Positions 15,977 through 25,384 of a stretch of 39,778 nt of DNA are shown here, one piece after another; the stretch's first letter is position 1; each line of letters starts with the position of its first letter. The translations under genes and the position numbers were made by a program. The DNA comes from RGIG995 sp045635765 (GTDB taxonomy: Bacteria > Bacillota > Clostridia > Oscillospirales > UBA644), in NCBI GenBank assembly GCA_045635765.1, contig JAZTWH010000050.1, forward strand, positions 1-39,778, read 5' to 3'. The notes under the pieces are model-generated. The model had not been told where the DNA came from. It made no database searches and saw only the letters and a list, made by a program, of their open reading frames with translations.

Positions 15977-16891
15977 ATGAAAAATACTGCGAAATCCGCA
16001 AGTCTGAGACGAGCAAATCGGAATCGTCGGCTGAGCCTGGCATTCTTCCTCGGGCCCTTCCTTGTCGTATTCTTCCTGTTTACGATTCTCCCGGTTTTGG
16101 TTTCCATCGTTATCAGTTTGACCAACTTCAACATGTTGGAATGGCCCGACTTCGTGGGTCTTGCCAACTACTCTAAGCTATTCCTGAACGACAGCGTATT
16201 CTCCACTGCCATTCAGAACACCATGATCATCGCCTGCGTTACGGGCCCTGTGGGATACCTGTTGTGCTTTGCCTTTGCTTGGCTGGTCAATGAAATCCCC
16301 CCCAAGCCTCGGGCATTTATGACTCTGTTGTTCTTTGCCCCGTCTCTTTCCGGCGGTATGGCTGCCGTTTGGGGCCTGTTGTTTTCCAGCGATAGCTACG
16401 GTTATATCAACGCCTGGCTCCAGGAATTCGGAATTATCTCCGAGCCTATCCGTTGGACCGTTGATACCAACTATATGCTTCCCGTGTGTATTGTCATCAT
16501 TCTGTGGCAGTCCTTGGGCACCACCTTCCTGACCTTCATCGCCGGTCTTCAGACCGTTGACCGTTCTTTGTATGAAGCAGGGGCGGTGGACGGAATCAAA
16601 AACCGCTGGCAGGAACTGTACTACATCACCCTTCCTCAGATGCGTGGACAGCTGATGTTCGGTGCGATTTTGGCCATCACCGGTGCCTTCGGTGTGGACG
16701 GAATCATCACCTCCGTCTTTGGCTTCCCCACTCAGGAATATGCATTGCACACCATCATGCACCATCTGAACGACTACGGAAGCATCCGTTATGAAATGGG
16801 TTACGCCTGTGCCATTGCAACGCTCTTGTTCCTCATTTCCATCGTGGCCAACAAAGTTGTTCAGTTTGTACTTGACAGAATCGGTAAGTAA
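15977..16891 (+). CDS. ABC sugar permease, MalF/UgpA type (pair 1)
   Basis: 304 aa, six membrane segments after a basic N-terminus (SLRRANRNRRLSLAFFLGPF). The EAA loop that contacts the ATPase reads YEAGAVDGIKNRWQELYYITLPQM at about residues 199-222. RBS GGGAGGAGG-like sequence precedes the ATG; the gap to the binding-protein gene is 18 bp. With the next gene it forms the membrane channel of an importer. No ATPase gene is in the operon, so a shared MsmK/UgpC-type ATPase elsewhere must power it (inference from the family). Confidence 0.93.
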   Translation: MKNTAKSASLRRANRNRRLSLAFFLGPFLVVFFLFTILPVLVSIVISLTNFNMLEWPDFVGLANYSKLFLNDSVFSTAIQNTMIIACVTGPVGYLLCFAFAWLVNEIPPKPRAFMTLLFFAPSLSGGMAAVWGLLFSSDSYGYINAWLQEFGIISEPIRWTVDTNYMLPVCIVIILWQSLGTTFLTFIAGLQTVDRSLYEAGAVDGIKNRWQELYYITLPQMRGQLMFGAILAITGAFGVDGIITSVFGFPTQEYALHTIMHHLNDYGSIRYEMGYACAIATLLFLISIVANKVVQFVLDRIGK

Positions 16892-16905
16892 GGAGGTTAT
16901 ATAAA

Positions 16906-17880
16906 ATGAATACGAAAGCAGAAGCCGTAAACCTCCCCAAGGCCGAAAAGAAGAGCATCTTCGGAAACCTCTTCAAGAAGCGTCCGAAGTACGACGAAGA
17001 AGGCAACCTCATTTATTATAAGAAGAAAAAGATCATCAAAAGCCGTGTCAACCGTTCTGTGGGCGGCGACATTGCCATGGTTCTCCTTCTTCTGGTTGCC
17101 GGTGTGTTCATGGCATTCCCCATGATCTATGCCATCTCCAACTCCTTCAAGCCTCTCCACGAATTGTGGTTGTTCCCCCCGAACCTGATCGTTCGCAATC
17201 CGACGGGATCCAATTACCGTGATATGTTTACCATTCTTTCCAACTCCACGGTTCCTTTCTCCCGTTACCTGTTTAACACCCTGTTTATTACCATCGGTGC
17301 AACGCTTCTTCGGGTTATTTCCGCTTCCATGGCGGCATATCCCCTCTCCAAAGAGAGATTCAGAGGCCGCGACGCCATCAATAAGCTGATCACCATGACG
17401 CTGATGTTTGCTGCTCCCGCGGCAGGGTTGGCCAATTACCTGATCATGGCGAACCTGGGCTGGATCGACACCTGGCTGTGCCTTCTGGTCCCCGCCTTGG
17501 GCTCTTCCTTCTCCCTCTACCTGATCCGCGGATTTGTGGATCAGTTCCCGGATTCGGTTTTGGAAGCGGCTCGCATCGACGGTGCCGGGGAATTCCGGAT
17601 CTTCTGGAATATCCTGATGCCCAACATGAAGCCCGCCTGGATGACGCTGATCGTCTTCTCGGTCAAGGATTACTGGAACCAGGGTGCTACCATTTACATC
17701 TACCGAGAAGAGCTGAAGACCCTGAACTACGCCATGGGTCAGATCGCCGCAGAAGGCGTTGCCCGTGCCGGTGTTTCCATGGCAATCAACGTTATCATGA
17801 TGATCGTTCCCGTGTTGACCTTCCTGGTCACCCAGAGTAACATCATCGAGACCATGGCGACGTCCGGTATGAAAGACTAA
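16906..17880 (+). CDS. ABC sugar permease, MalG/UgpE type (pair 1)
   Basis: 324 aa, with a long charged cytoplasmic N-terminus of about 45 residues (KKRPKYDEEGNLIYYKKKKI) and six membrane segments. The EAA loop is LEAARIDGAGEFRIFWNILMP. AGGAGG stands before the ATG, 14 bp after the MalF-type gene. It is the heterodimer partner of that permease. Confidence 0.93.
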   Translation: MNTKAEAVNLPKAEKKSIFGNLFKKRPKYDEEGNLIYYKKKKIIKSRVNRSVGGDIAMVLLLLVAGVFMAFPMIYAISNSFKPLHELWLFPPNLIVRNPTGSNYRDMFTILSNSTVPFSRYLFNTLFITIGATLLRVISASMAAYPLSKERFRGRDAINKLITMTLMFAAPAAGLANYLIMANLGWIDTWLCLLVPALGSSFSLYLIRGFVDQFPDSVLEAARIDGAGEFRIFWNILMPNMKPAWMTLIVFSVKDYWNQGATIYIYREELKTLNYAMGQIAAEGVARAGVSMAINVIMMIVPVLTFLVTQSNIIETMATSGMKD

Positions 17881-17899
17881 AGAAAGGAGCGAATTTCCA

Positions 17900-19612
17900 A
17901 TGAAACAAACCTTTATCAAAAGCCTCATTGTGATGGTTCTCGCCCTTTCGATCGTCTTTTGCTCGGTCATTTCCGCTTCGGCCCTTCCCATCAACAATGT
18001 GAACAATTCCTACTTCTACAACGTGGACGGCTGGGATGCTGCAGCACCCATCTCCTTCACTGTGGAAAAGCAAATCTCCATTTTGGATATTAACCCCAAG
18101 GTCAATCTGGCAGAAGCAAAATTCAGCCCCACCGATCTTTGTTATCGGAACGGGTATTTGTACATTCTGGATTCCATGGGGAGCAACGTTTACGTTTTGG
18201 ATGATGAGTATCAGCTGGTCTCCACCATCCGCGTTCTGACCGGAGACATCCCCGATCTCGTCTTGAAGTCCGGAGGAGCGGAAGGAGAGGATGAAGGCAA
18301 TGCTGCCGCAAACTCCAATAAATACGCCCTCAGCGGTCCCCAGGGAATTTACGTTACCGCCGATAACACAATCTACATTTCCGATACCGGGAATCAGCGG
18401 ATCGTTGCTTGCGACATAAACGGAAAGGTCTCTAACGTAATTCAGAACGTGAAGATCTCCGTTTTGGGCGACAATTACGCCTTCCAGCCCACCCGGTTGG
18501 TGATTGACAACACCGGGGACATTCAGGTGATCTGCTCCGGGATCAACCGGGGGATCATGCAGATTACCAACGAAGGCGTGTTTACCGCATTCTTTGGTGC
18601 TCCCGACGTTATTATCAACCTTTGGGAACGCATTTGGCGGGAATTTGCCACCGAAGAGCAGTTGGAGCAGATGGTTACCTTTACCCCCACCGAATACAGC
18701 AGCTTGACCATCGACGACCGTGGGTTTATCTATCCCACTATCGCATCCCTGGATGAGGCGGCCATCAAGCAGTTGTCCAGCAAGTCCTTGGATTCCAACT
18801 ATTCTCCCGTGAAGAAGTTATCCGCAGACGGAACCGATATGCTCCGCAGAAAGGGCATTGCGTCCCCCATGGGTGATATTCAGTGGCCCAAGATCAAGGA
18901 CTATTCTCCCCGGATCGTGGACGTTGCCGTGGATAGCGAAAGCGGCCGGTACACCCTCCTCGATCAGACGACGGGCCGGTTCTCCACCTACGACTCTGAC
19001 GGGAACCTTCTGTATATCTGCGGCGGGATGGGGACCTCCGTGGGAACCTTCCAGATGGCCGCGGCCCTGGAGATCAATGGAGACTACGTCTACATCTCTG
19101 ACACCAATAACAACACCATTACCGTGTTCAAGGCAACTTCTTACGTCCACGCCATTAACCAGGCCGCCGAAGCATCCGCCAACGGTCTGTGGGAAGAGTC
19201 CATTCCCCTGTGGAAGGAAGTTCTGAGCTACAACTCTAATATGTACATTGCCAACATCGGTTTAGGAAAAGCAGAAATGCGTCTGGCCATGAATCTGATT
19301 GACCAGCAGACCGACAGCAGTGGCATGAATGCCTTGGACCATTACGAGCAGGCAATCGTCTATTTTGACCGTGCCAACGAAAAGACTAATTATTCCATTG
19401 CATACACCGCATTGCGGACCAACGAGCTGGAGAAATACTTCGGTCTGATCTTCGGTGCCATTGGTGCTCTGATCGTGGGATACTTCGTTTGGGACATCGT
19501 TCGCAAGCAAAAGAAAAAGAGAAAAGAAAAAGCAAAGCATTTGGCTGCGGTTCTTGCAAAGCAGGAAGCGGCTGCGGCGAAATACAACGCGACGAAAGGA
19601 GATGAGAACTGA
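17900..19612 (+). CDS. Secreted NHL beta-propeller protein with repeat helices and a C-terminal membrane anchor
   Basis: 570 aa. Signal peptide at residues 1-28 (MKQTFIKSLIVMVLALSIVF, then SVISASA). Residues about 50-420 form propeller blades of NHL type: SPTDLCYRNGYLYILDSMGSNVYVLD, SGPQGIYVTADNTIYISDTGNQRIVACD, PRIVDVAVDSESGRYTLLDQTTGRFSTYD and ALEINGDYVYISDTNNNTITVF. Residues about 425-500 look like TPR-type helices (SANGLWEESIPLWKEVLSYN, ALDHYEQAIVYFDRANEKTNY). One membrane helix (FGLIFGAIGALIVGYFVWDIV) is followed by a very basic cytoplasmic tail. The propeller should therefore face outward next to the transporter. The role may be ligand binding, scaffolding or sensing; no enzyme residues were recognised. 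The stop overlaps the next ATG by 1 bp. Confidence 0.82.
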   Translation: MKQTFIKSLIVMVLALSIVFCSVISASALPINNVNNSYFYNVDGWDAAAPISFTVEKQISILDINPKVNLAEAKFSPTDLCYRNGYLYILDSMGSNVYVLDDEYQLVSTIRVLTGDIPDLVLKSGGAEGEDEGNAAANSNKYALSGPQGIYVTADNTIYISDTGNQRIVACDINGKVSNVIQNVKISVLGDNYAFQPTRLVIDNTGDIQVICSGINRGIMQITNEGVFTAFFGAPDVIINLWERIWREFATEEQLEQMVTFTPTEYSSLTIDDRGFIYPTIASLDEAAIKQLSSKSLDSNYSPVKKLSADGTDMLRRKGIASPMGDIQWPKIKDYSPRIVDVAVDSESGRYTLLDQTTGRFSTYDSDGNLLYICGGMGTSVGTFQMAAALEINGDYVYISDTNNNTITVFKATSYVHAINQAAEASANGLWEESIPLWKEVLSYNSNMYIANIGLGKAEMRLAMNLIDQQTDSSGMNALDHYEQAIVYFDRANEKTNYSIAYTALRTNELEKYFGLIFGAIGALIVGYFVWDIVRKQKKKRKEKAKHLAAVLAKQEAAAAKYNATKGDEN

Positions 19613-20346
19613 TGGAAAAGGCTGAAAAGAAGTCTGTTAATTTCTCCCGGATCCTTGCAGATCTTTGGGCATTCCTGAAAAAGGCTTTCCCCAAGCTGTG
19701 GGGCGGAATTAAGACCACGGTCAAGCGGATGGGATATGCCTTCTACATTCTCTTCCATCCCTTCGACGGATTCTTCGATCTGAAGAACGATCCCCGTCGC
19801 CGTTCTGTTGCCGGCGGTGTGGCGTGGCTTGTGATCTACGCCGTTGTGGCCCTGCTTCGGTTCCAGTCCCTCGGATACCTCTTTGCAAACCGGGCGGAAC
19901 AGCTGGAATTGAACATTCCCGTCTACCTGATTACCTCGGTTCTTCCCTTTATTCTGTGGGCGGTGGCCAACTGGTGCTTCTCGTCCCTCATGGACGGGGA
20001 CGGAAAACTATCCGACGTCTTTATGGTAACGGCTTACGCAACCCTCCCCATTACCCTGTGCAATCTGATTCAGATCCCCCTCAGCCACTTCCTTTCCGAA
20101 TCGGAAGCCAGCATTTTCACTTTTATCGGAGGTTTGGGACTCGTTTGGGGTTATTTTTACATCTTCCTTGCCATGATCATCGTTCATCAGTACTCGGTGT
20201 TTAAGGGCCTGGGAACAACGGTTCTGACCATTATCGGTATGGCAGTGATTGCCTTTGTTGCAATTTTGATTTTCTTCCTGATTCAGCAGGTTTCTTCCTT
20301 TGTGATCGGGATCGCGACGGAAATCATATTCCGATTAAACGAGTAA
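19612..20346 (+). CDS. Yip1-family multi-pass membrane protein
   Basis: 244 aa. Soluble N-terminus of about 60 residues containing YAFYILFHPFDGFFDLKNDPRRRS, the entry typical of bacterial Yip1-type proteins, then about five membrane segments with a PITLCNLIQIPLSHFL loop. Function is unknown in bacteria; members are often found beside transporters. It is translationally coupled to the NHL propeller gene (GATGG overlap, RBS AAAGGAGAT). The tight coupling suggests that these two proteins form a complex, an inference. Confidence 0.8.
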   Translation: MEKAEKKSVNFSRILADLWAFLKKAFPKLWGGIKTTVKRMGYAFYILFHPFDGFFDLKNDPRRRSVAGGVAWLVIYAVVALLRFQSLGYLFANRAEQLELNIPVYLITSVLPFILWAVANWCFSSLMDGDGKLSDVFMVTAYATLPITLCNLIQIPLSHFLSESEASIFTFIGGLGLVWGYFYIFLAMIIVHQYSVFKGLGTTVLTIIGMAVIAFVAILIFFLIQQVSSFVIGIATEIIFRLNE

Positions 20347-20360
20347 GGAGGACGAAGGAC

Positions 20361-23300
20361 ATGAAATCTATGACTAAAAAATTACTCGTTTTAATTGCGG
20401 GTCTGTTACTGGTAACGCTGCTCCTCTCGGCCTGCGGTCTGGACTCTATGGAAGTCAACGAGGTCTCTGATGAGGCCCGCCAGAAGTTCATCGACAGCCT
20501 TGTGAACGGCGAAGGGGTTGACATTTTGTATGCTCCCCTGATTGAGGATGAAGAAGGGGAAAAGCCCTACAGTAAGGCTCCCTCCGGCTATACGAAGGTC
20601 AACAAAAGTAAGGGCGGAGCCAACGGTCTGACCGATATGTACCAAGTTCTGAAAAACGGCAAATACGAACTGTACATTGATTTCGAGACCACCGATATTG
20701 CGGTTCTCGATACGAAGACCGGGTTTACGTACCATTCCAATCCCAGCCGGGATCCGGATACCACCCTTTCTACAAGCCAAAAGCAAACCATTGGTTCCCC
20801 CTTGGCCCTGGAGGCCTACGATGCCTCCGGGAAGCGGTATTCCTTCAATTTCTATCAAAACTGCTGGGAAGATAAAACTTTCTACGTTTTGAAGACCTCG
20901 GATCACTCGATCCGTCTGATTTATACCATCGGAAATGACCCGGATAAGAACCTGTTCCCCCCGGTTGTCACCAAGGACACTTACGAAAATACCATTCTGA
21001 AGGGTCTGGAAGACAAGTACCTGGAAGGGGTTATCAACGAACAGGAATACAATAAGTACCAGAAGCTTCTGAAGAACTGCTATCGGTACATTACCCCCAA
21101 CCCGGCCAGCAAGGACGAGGCCCTGAAGCTGGAAGATAAAGAACGGTTCCGGGATACCTTCCCCACCATCGACGTCATGAGCATGTATATCTCCTATGAT
21201 AAGGTTACCGCCAAGGAGAAGGCTCAGATCAAGACCATGATGGAAACCATCGGCTTTACGGTCAAGGACGTTAAAAAGGAAATGGAAAAGGCCGACTATC
21301 AAGGTCCGGAACGTGCCGTTCTGTACACCATTCCCGTTGACCTGATCCTGAATGACAACGGTCTCTCCGTTGAGTTGGATTCTTCCTTGGTCCTCGGTCC
21401 CACCAAACAGCGTTTGTATACCATTAACGTGTACCGCGGTATGGGTGCGACCAAAGATACCTACCAGGATTCCTACATGATCGTTCCCGACGGTTCCGGT
21501 GCCATTATCCCCGTAAGAGGCGATTTGAAGAACGATGCGTTCAAGGGTCGTGTTTACGGTGCTGACGGTTCCTTCAATCGGGAGTACGATACCAATTATT
21601 CCGAGCAGATCTTGGCTCCGTACTTGATCTTTGATCGGGGTGTATTCCCCGAAGATGCCACCCGCTTCAACGGCGGCGGTGTCATCGCTCTGTTGGAAGA
21701 CGGTGCCGGCCAGGCTAGTGTTGTGGCCCGACCCATTCAGGAGGGGGCCAATCCCGTTTCTTCCATTAACTATGAATTGATCTATTCCGAACGGGATTAT
21801 CGTACCTATTCCACCTCCACGGCTTCCACCGATCCCAATAGCGACCAGACTGGTTCCGGTTTGCTGTTGTCCAAGGATAAGGTCTCGGGAATGTATCGGA
21901 TTCAGTATCTGTTTACCGAAGGAGGAATGTCCTACTCGGAATACGCCACCTACTTGAGAGATTACTTCACCAAGAAGGAGCTGTTCCCGGCTCAGACTCT
22001 CTCTGAAAAGGAACTTCCCCTGTTTCTGGATCTGATCGGCTGTGTCGACATGAATCAGACGGTGGTCGGGGTTCCCGTGAAGACCGAAACACCGCTGACC
22101 ACTTATAACCAGGCTTTGGAGATCCTGACCAAGCTGAAGGATTCCGGCATTGGCAACGTGGTTGCACGGTATACTTACTGGGCCAACGGCGGCGAATCGA
22201 ATTTTGCGGCCAAGGACCTGGAACTTCTGAATTGCATGGGCTCCAAAGGAGAACTGGACGCACTGGTTCAGTACTGCAATGACAACGGGTTGGGCTTCTT
22301 CCCCTCCGTTGAATTCCTGCACGTCACCTCCTCCGGCAATGGCTTCAGCAAATCTCAGGATGCCGCCCGCCGGATGAACCGTTCTACGGCAACCATCGTG
22401 GAACGGATGAACTCCAACGGATCTCTGCGGAAAGACCTGGAGGAAAAGATCCTGGTCTCCCCGAAGGTCTCTGCAGAAATGGCAGAAACCTACAAGGCCT
22501 CCTTCGAAAGCATTCTCGGAAATAATAAATCCATTGCTTTGGGTCAGTTGGGACAAGGGCTCCACTCCAATTATAAGACCAACAACGGAATCACCCGTGC
22601 TTGGGCAGAGAAGGAACACGTTAAGGTCCTCCAGACCTTCGGTGGATATGATATTGCGGTTTCTACCGGGAACTTCTACACCTGGAAGTATGCTTCCCAT
22701 ATCTTTGATCTGCCTGCGGGCTCTACCGAATATCTTATGGAATCTTCTTCCATTCCCTTTACCCAGATCATGCTCCACGGTTACGTGAACTATTCTCTGG
22801 AGGCTCTCAACAGCACCGGGGACTACGAAACGGCCCTCTTGTTGGCTCTGGAAACCGGTTCCGCCTTCTCCTTCCGTTGGATGGGGGCTGAGGATTCCGT
22901 CTTCGACTACACCACCTTCTATAATTACTTCTCTCTGAATTATACGTCCACCTTCGATCGTGCGGTAGAAATTTATAAGGAAGCCGCAAGCGTTCTCAAC
23001 GACGTGGTAAATCAGCCCATTACCGAGCATCGAGCCATGGATGCCTTCTATCTCTTGGACCATGAAGGCCTGATTGGTTGGACGGAGGTTCCCGTTCCCG
23101 ATAATGCAGCGCCCGGCACCCTTCCCACATACGAGCCTTCGATCAAGCGTGTGGAGTGTGGAAACGTGTTCGCTACGGTATACGGTAACAAGAAGGTTGT
23201 AATCGTCAACTACAACACCCACGATGCGGAATTGAACGACCGTACCGTAATCAAGGCAAAATCCTATATGGTTCTCACCTTGGATGAATACAATAAGATC

Positions 23301-23384
23301 ATCGACGGAACTGCTTACGAGGCTCAGCCCATTCCTGAGCCTCCGGCAGCGGAAAACACCGATGATGCTACTCAGGAGGGTTGA
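20361..23384 (+). CDS. Large lipoprotein, DUF5696-like, possible TIM-barrel
   Basis: 1007 aa. Signal peptide with lipobox LLSAC (Cys about 26), so it is anchored outside. Residues about 85-380 are beta-rich (YELYIDFETTDIAVLDTKTGFTYHSNP; YMIVPDGSGAIIPVRGDLKND). Residues about 540-830 resemble a (beta/alpha)8 barrel: NQALEILTKLKDSGIGNVVARYTYWANGG, ELDALVQYCNDNGLGFFPSVEFLHV and SIALGQLGQGLHSNYKTNNGITR. The end has a small beta domain (KRVECGNVFATVYGNKKVVIVNYN). I match this to DUF5696 proteins, which occur next to carbohydrate ABC permeases. A glycoside-hydrolase-like role is plausible, but catalytic acids could not be assigned. RBS AGGAGG precedes; the protein tail overlaps the TTG just before the next gene. 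Confidence 0.78.
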   Translation: MKSMTKKLLVLIAGLLLVTLLLSACGLDSMEVNEVSDEARQKFIDSLVNGEGVDILYAPLIEDEEGEKPYSKAPSGYTKVNKSKGGANGLTDMYQVLKNGKYELYIDFETTDIAVLDTKTGFTYHSNPSRDPDTTLSTSQKQTIGSPLALEAYDASGKRYSFNFYQNCWEDKTFYVLKTSDHSIRLIYTIGNDPDKNLFPPVVTKDTYENTILKGLEDKYLEGVINEQEYNKYQKLLKNCYRYITPNPASKDEALKLEDKERFRDTFPTIDVMSMYISYDKVTAKEKAQIKTMMETIGFTVKDVKKEMEKADYQGPERAVLYTIPVDLILNDNGLSVELDSSLVLGPTKQRLYTINVYRGMGATKDTYQDSYMIVPDGSGAIIPVRGDLKNDAFKGRVYGADGSFNREYDTNYSEQILAPYLIFDRGVFPEDATRFNGGGVIALLEDGAGQASVVARPIQEGANPVSSINYELIYSERDYRTYSTSTASTDPNSDQTGSGLLLSKDKVSGMYRIQYLFTEGGMSYSEYATYLRDYFTKKELFPAQTLSEKELPLFLDLIGCVDMNQTVVGVPVKTETPLTTYNQALEILTKLKDSGIGNVVARYTYWANGGESNFAAKDLELLNCMGSKGELDALVQYCNDNGLGFFPSVEFLHVTSSGNGFSKSQDAARRMNRSTATIVERMNSNGSLRKDLEEKILVSPKVSAEMAETYKASFESILGNNKSIALGQLGQGLHSNYKTNNGITRAWAEKEHVKVLQTFGGYDIAVSTGNFYTWKYASHIFDLPAGSTEYLMESSSIPFTQIMLHGYVNYSLEALNSTGDYETALLLALETGSAFSFRWMGAEDSVFDYTTFYNYFSLNYTSTFDRAVEIYKEAASVLNDVVNQPITEHRAMDAFYLLDHEGLIGWTEVPVPDNAAPGTLPTYEPSIKRVECGNVFATVYGNKKVVIVNYNTHDAELNDRTVIKAKSYMVLTLDEYNKIIDGTAYEAQPIPEPPAAENTDDATQEG

Positions 23385-23386
23385 AA

Positions 23387-24343
23387 ATGGCTGAAAAAAC
23401 TGCAGAAGTAAAAGTGTCTGCACCTGCAAAGAAACCTCCCAGAAAGTTTAAACTTTCTTTGGAGCGGAAAAAGAGTCTGTTCGGCTATGTATTTGTCTCT
23501 CCGATTATCCTCGGTCTGGCCCTTATTTACATTCCGTCCTTGGTGCAGTCCATTCAGTTTTCCTTTACCGCAAACGCCGGCCGTTACGGCGAGGATAAAG
23601 TTTACGTCGGTTGGCAGAATTATCACGATGCACTCCTAGTGGAAGACGGCTTCCTGAAAACGGTCTATTCTTCTACCATCGCCCTGTTGCCTCAGATCTT
23701 TATTATTCTGATCTTTGCATTCTTCATGGCAAATATCCTGAATCAGAATTTCCGGGGCAGATCCATCGCCCGCGTGATCTTCTTTATCCCCGTGGTCCTC
23801 TCCACCGGTATCGTTACCTATTTCGATAACCTGGCCAGCTTGCAGGACACCTACCAACAAGGGGAAAAGCTGAACGTGGGTGCGGGACAGTCTGGGCTTA
23901 ATTTCGGAGAGATCGAGGCCATGTTGCTGTCGTCCTTGGGCAGTACCGGCTTGGCAGAAATCATCTCCGGTGCCATTGGCAGTCTTTACACGGTCATTAC
24001 CTCTTCCGGGGTTCAGATGCTGATCTTCCTCTCCGGCTTGCAGTCCATCTCCATCAACATGTACGAGGCTGCCAAGGTAGAAGGTGCTACGGGCTGGGAA
24101 GTGTTCTGGAAGATTTCCTTCCCCATGATCTCCCCCCTGATTTTGGTAAACCTGCTCTACACCGTTATCGACCTGTTCACCAGTGTGGACAATCAGACCA
24201 TCACTTTTATTGCCAACTATTACGAGAACGTTTCTACCTACTCGATTGCATCGGCATTCTCGTGGTTGTACACGATCCTATTGTTAATATTTGTCGGCGT
24301 CGTGTACTTGTTGGTCAATAAGTTGATCGTCTATCAGGATTAA
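23387..24343 (+). CDS. ABC sugar permease, MalF/UgpA type (pair 2)
   Basis: 318 aa from the ATG 6 nt after AGGAGGG; a TTG two codons earlier is also possible. Basic N-terminal tail (PAKKPPRKFKLSLERKK), six membrane segments and EAA loop YEAAKVEGATGWEVFWKISFPM. Between the middle membrane segments there is an enlarged external loop of about 55 residues (DNLASLQDTYQQGEKLNVGA through EIEAMLLSSLG) that pair 1 lacks. This loop could dock the DUF5696-like lipoprotein encoded just upstream (inference). Confidence 0.9.
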   Translation: MAEKTAEVKVSAPAKKPPRKFKLSLERKKSLFGYVFVSPIILGLALIYIPSLVQSIQFSFTANAGRYGEDKVYVGWQNYHDALLVEDGFLKTVYSSTIALLPQIFIILIFAFFMANILNQNFRGRSIARVIFFIPVVLSTGIVTYFDNLASLQDTYQQGEKLNVGAGQSGLNFGEIEAMLLSSLGSTGLAEIISGAIGSLYTVITSSGVQMLIFLSGLQSISINMYEAAKVEGATGWEVFWKISFPMISPLILVNLLYTVIDLFTSVDNQTITFIANYYENVSTYSIASAFSWLYTILLLIFVGVVYLLVNKLIVYQD

Positions 24344-24356
24344 AGGAGGGGACAAC

Positions 24357-25370
24357 ATGGATAAGATCAAAGAATTTATTCTTGGAATAAAAGAAAAGCT
24401 GTTCCCTTCCGGCGGTAAGAAATCCTTCCTCTCCGAAATGCGTTCGGGAAACAAGGTCCAGCGGGAAAAGCTGGACTGGGAAACCTGGAAGCGTCGCAAC
24501 CTGAATCTCAACGGTTTGGGGAAACTGATTTGGATCATCCTTCGATTCGTTATCATCGTTGGTATCGCATACATGATCCTGTATCCCTTCGTCGTAAAGT
24601 TCGTCGTTGCCTTCTCCAGCACCGAGGATATTGTGGATAACACGGTAATGTACATCCCCCGTCAGGGATCGACCTACTTCATTAACCGTGCCATGCTGAA
24701 CATGAACTATTGGCCTTCCTTCTGGAATACGGCCCTGCTGTCCCTGACCGTTGCAGTGTTCCAACTGTTCGTTGCAAGCGTCGTGGGTTACGGCTTTGCC
24801 CGGTTCAAGTTTAAGGGGAGCAATTTCCTGTTCGTTATGGTCCTTTTGACCTTGATGATCCCCGCCCAAACCATCCAGTTGCCCCTGTTCGTTCGGTTCT
24901 CCCACTTCTTGGGCACCGACATGAATCTGATCAACAGTTATTGGCCTTTGGTCATTCTGTCTGCGTTGGGCTTGGGGTTGAAGAACGGTCTTTACATCTA
25001 CCTGATGCGTCAGTTCTTCCGAGGCTTGCCCAAGGAATTGGAAAATTCCGCCTACATTGACGGTGCCGGATTCTTCCGCACCTTCTTCTCCATCATGCTT
25101 CCCAATGCGGCTAACATGATGATCACCGTATTCCTCTTTGCCTTCACCTGGCAGTGGACTGATACCACCTACAACAGTATGCTCTTGCCCAAGTTGGAGA
25201 TTTTGGCCAACAAGGCGGCTACCGTTTCCTCCGGTATCATGGACGAGGCCCAGCAGATGGCTATCAACGATACGGCCTGCCTTCTGATTATTCTGCCGTT
25301 GCTGATTGTGTTCCTGTTTGCACAACGGTACTTTATTCAGAGTATTGAACGGTCCGGTCTCGTGGAATAA
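24357..25370 (+). CDS. ABC sugar permease, MalG/UgpE type (pair 2)
   Basis: 337 aa, with an N-terminal soluble extension of about 60 residues (MDKIKEFILGIKEKLFPSGG and on) before the first membrane segment. The coupling loop reads ENSAYIDGAGFFRTFFSIMLPNA: the IDGAG-LP part is intact but the EAA triplet is replaced by ENSA. Possible causes are divergence or a different ATPase contact. RBS AAAGGAGGGG. It is the last gene of the operon, followed by a strong hairpin terminator. Confidence 0.92.
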   Translation: MDKIKEFILGIKEKLFPSGGKKSFLSEMRSGNKVQREKLDWETWKRRNLNLNGLGKLIWIILRFVIIVGIAYMILYPFVVKFVVAFSSTEDIVDNTVMYIPRQGSTYFINRAMLNMNYWPSFWNTALLSLTVAVFQLFVASVVGYGFARFKFKGSNFLFVMVLLTLMIPAQTIQLPLFVRFSHFLGTDMNLINSYWPLVILSALGLGLKNGLYIYLMRQFFRGLPKELENSAYIDGAGFFRTFFSIMLPNAANMMITVFLFAFTWQWTDTTYNSMLLPKLEILANKAATVSSGIMDEAQQMAINDTACLLIILPLLIVFLFAQRYFIQSIERSGLVE

Positions 25371-25384
25371 TTTCAAAAATAAGC

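Noticed and set aside
20406..23429. 1007-residue open frame on the minus strand opposite the DUF5696-like gene
   Set aside because: It mirrors the coding strand gene codon by codon, has no RBS and no family motifs, and arises from codon bias.
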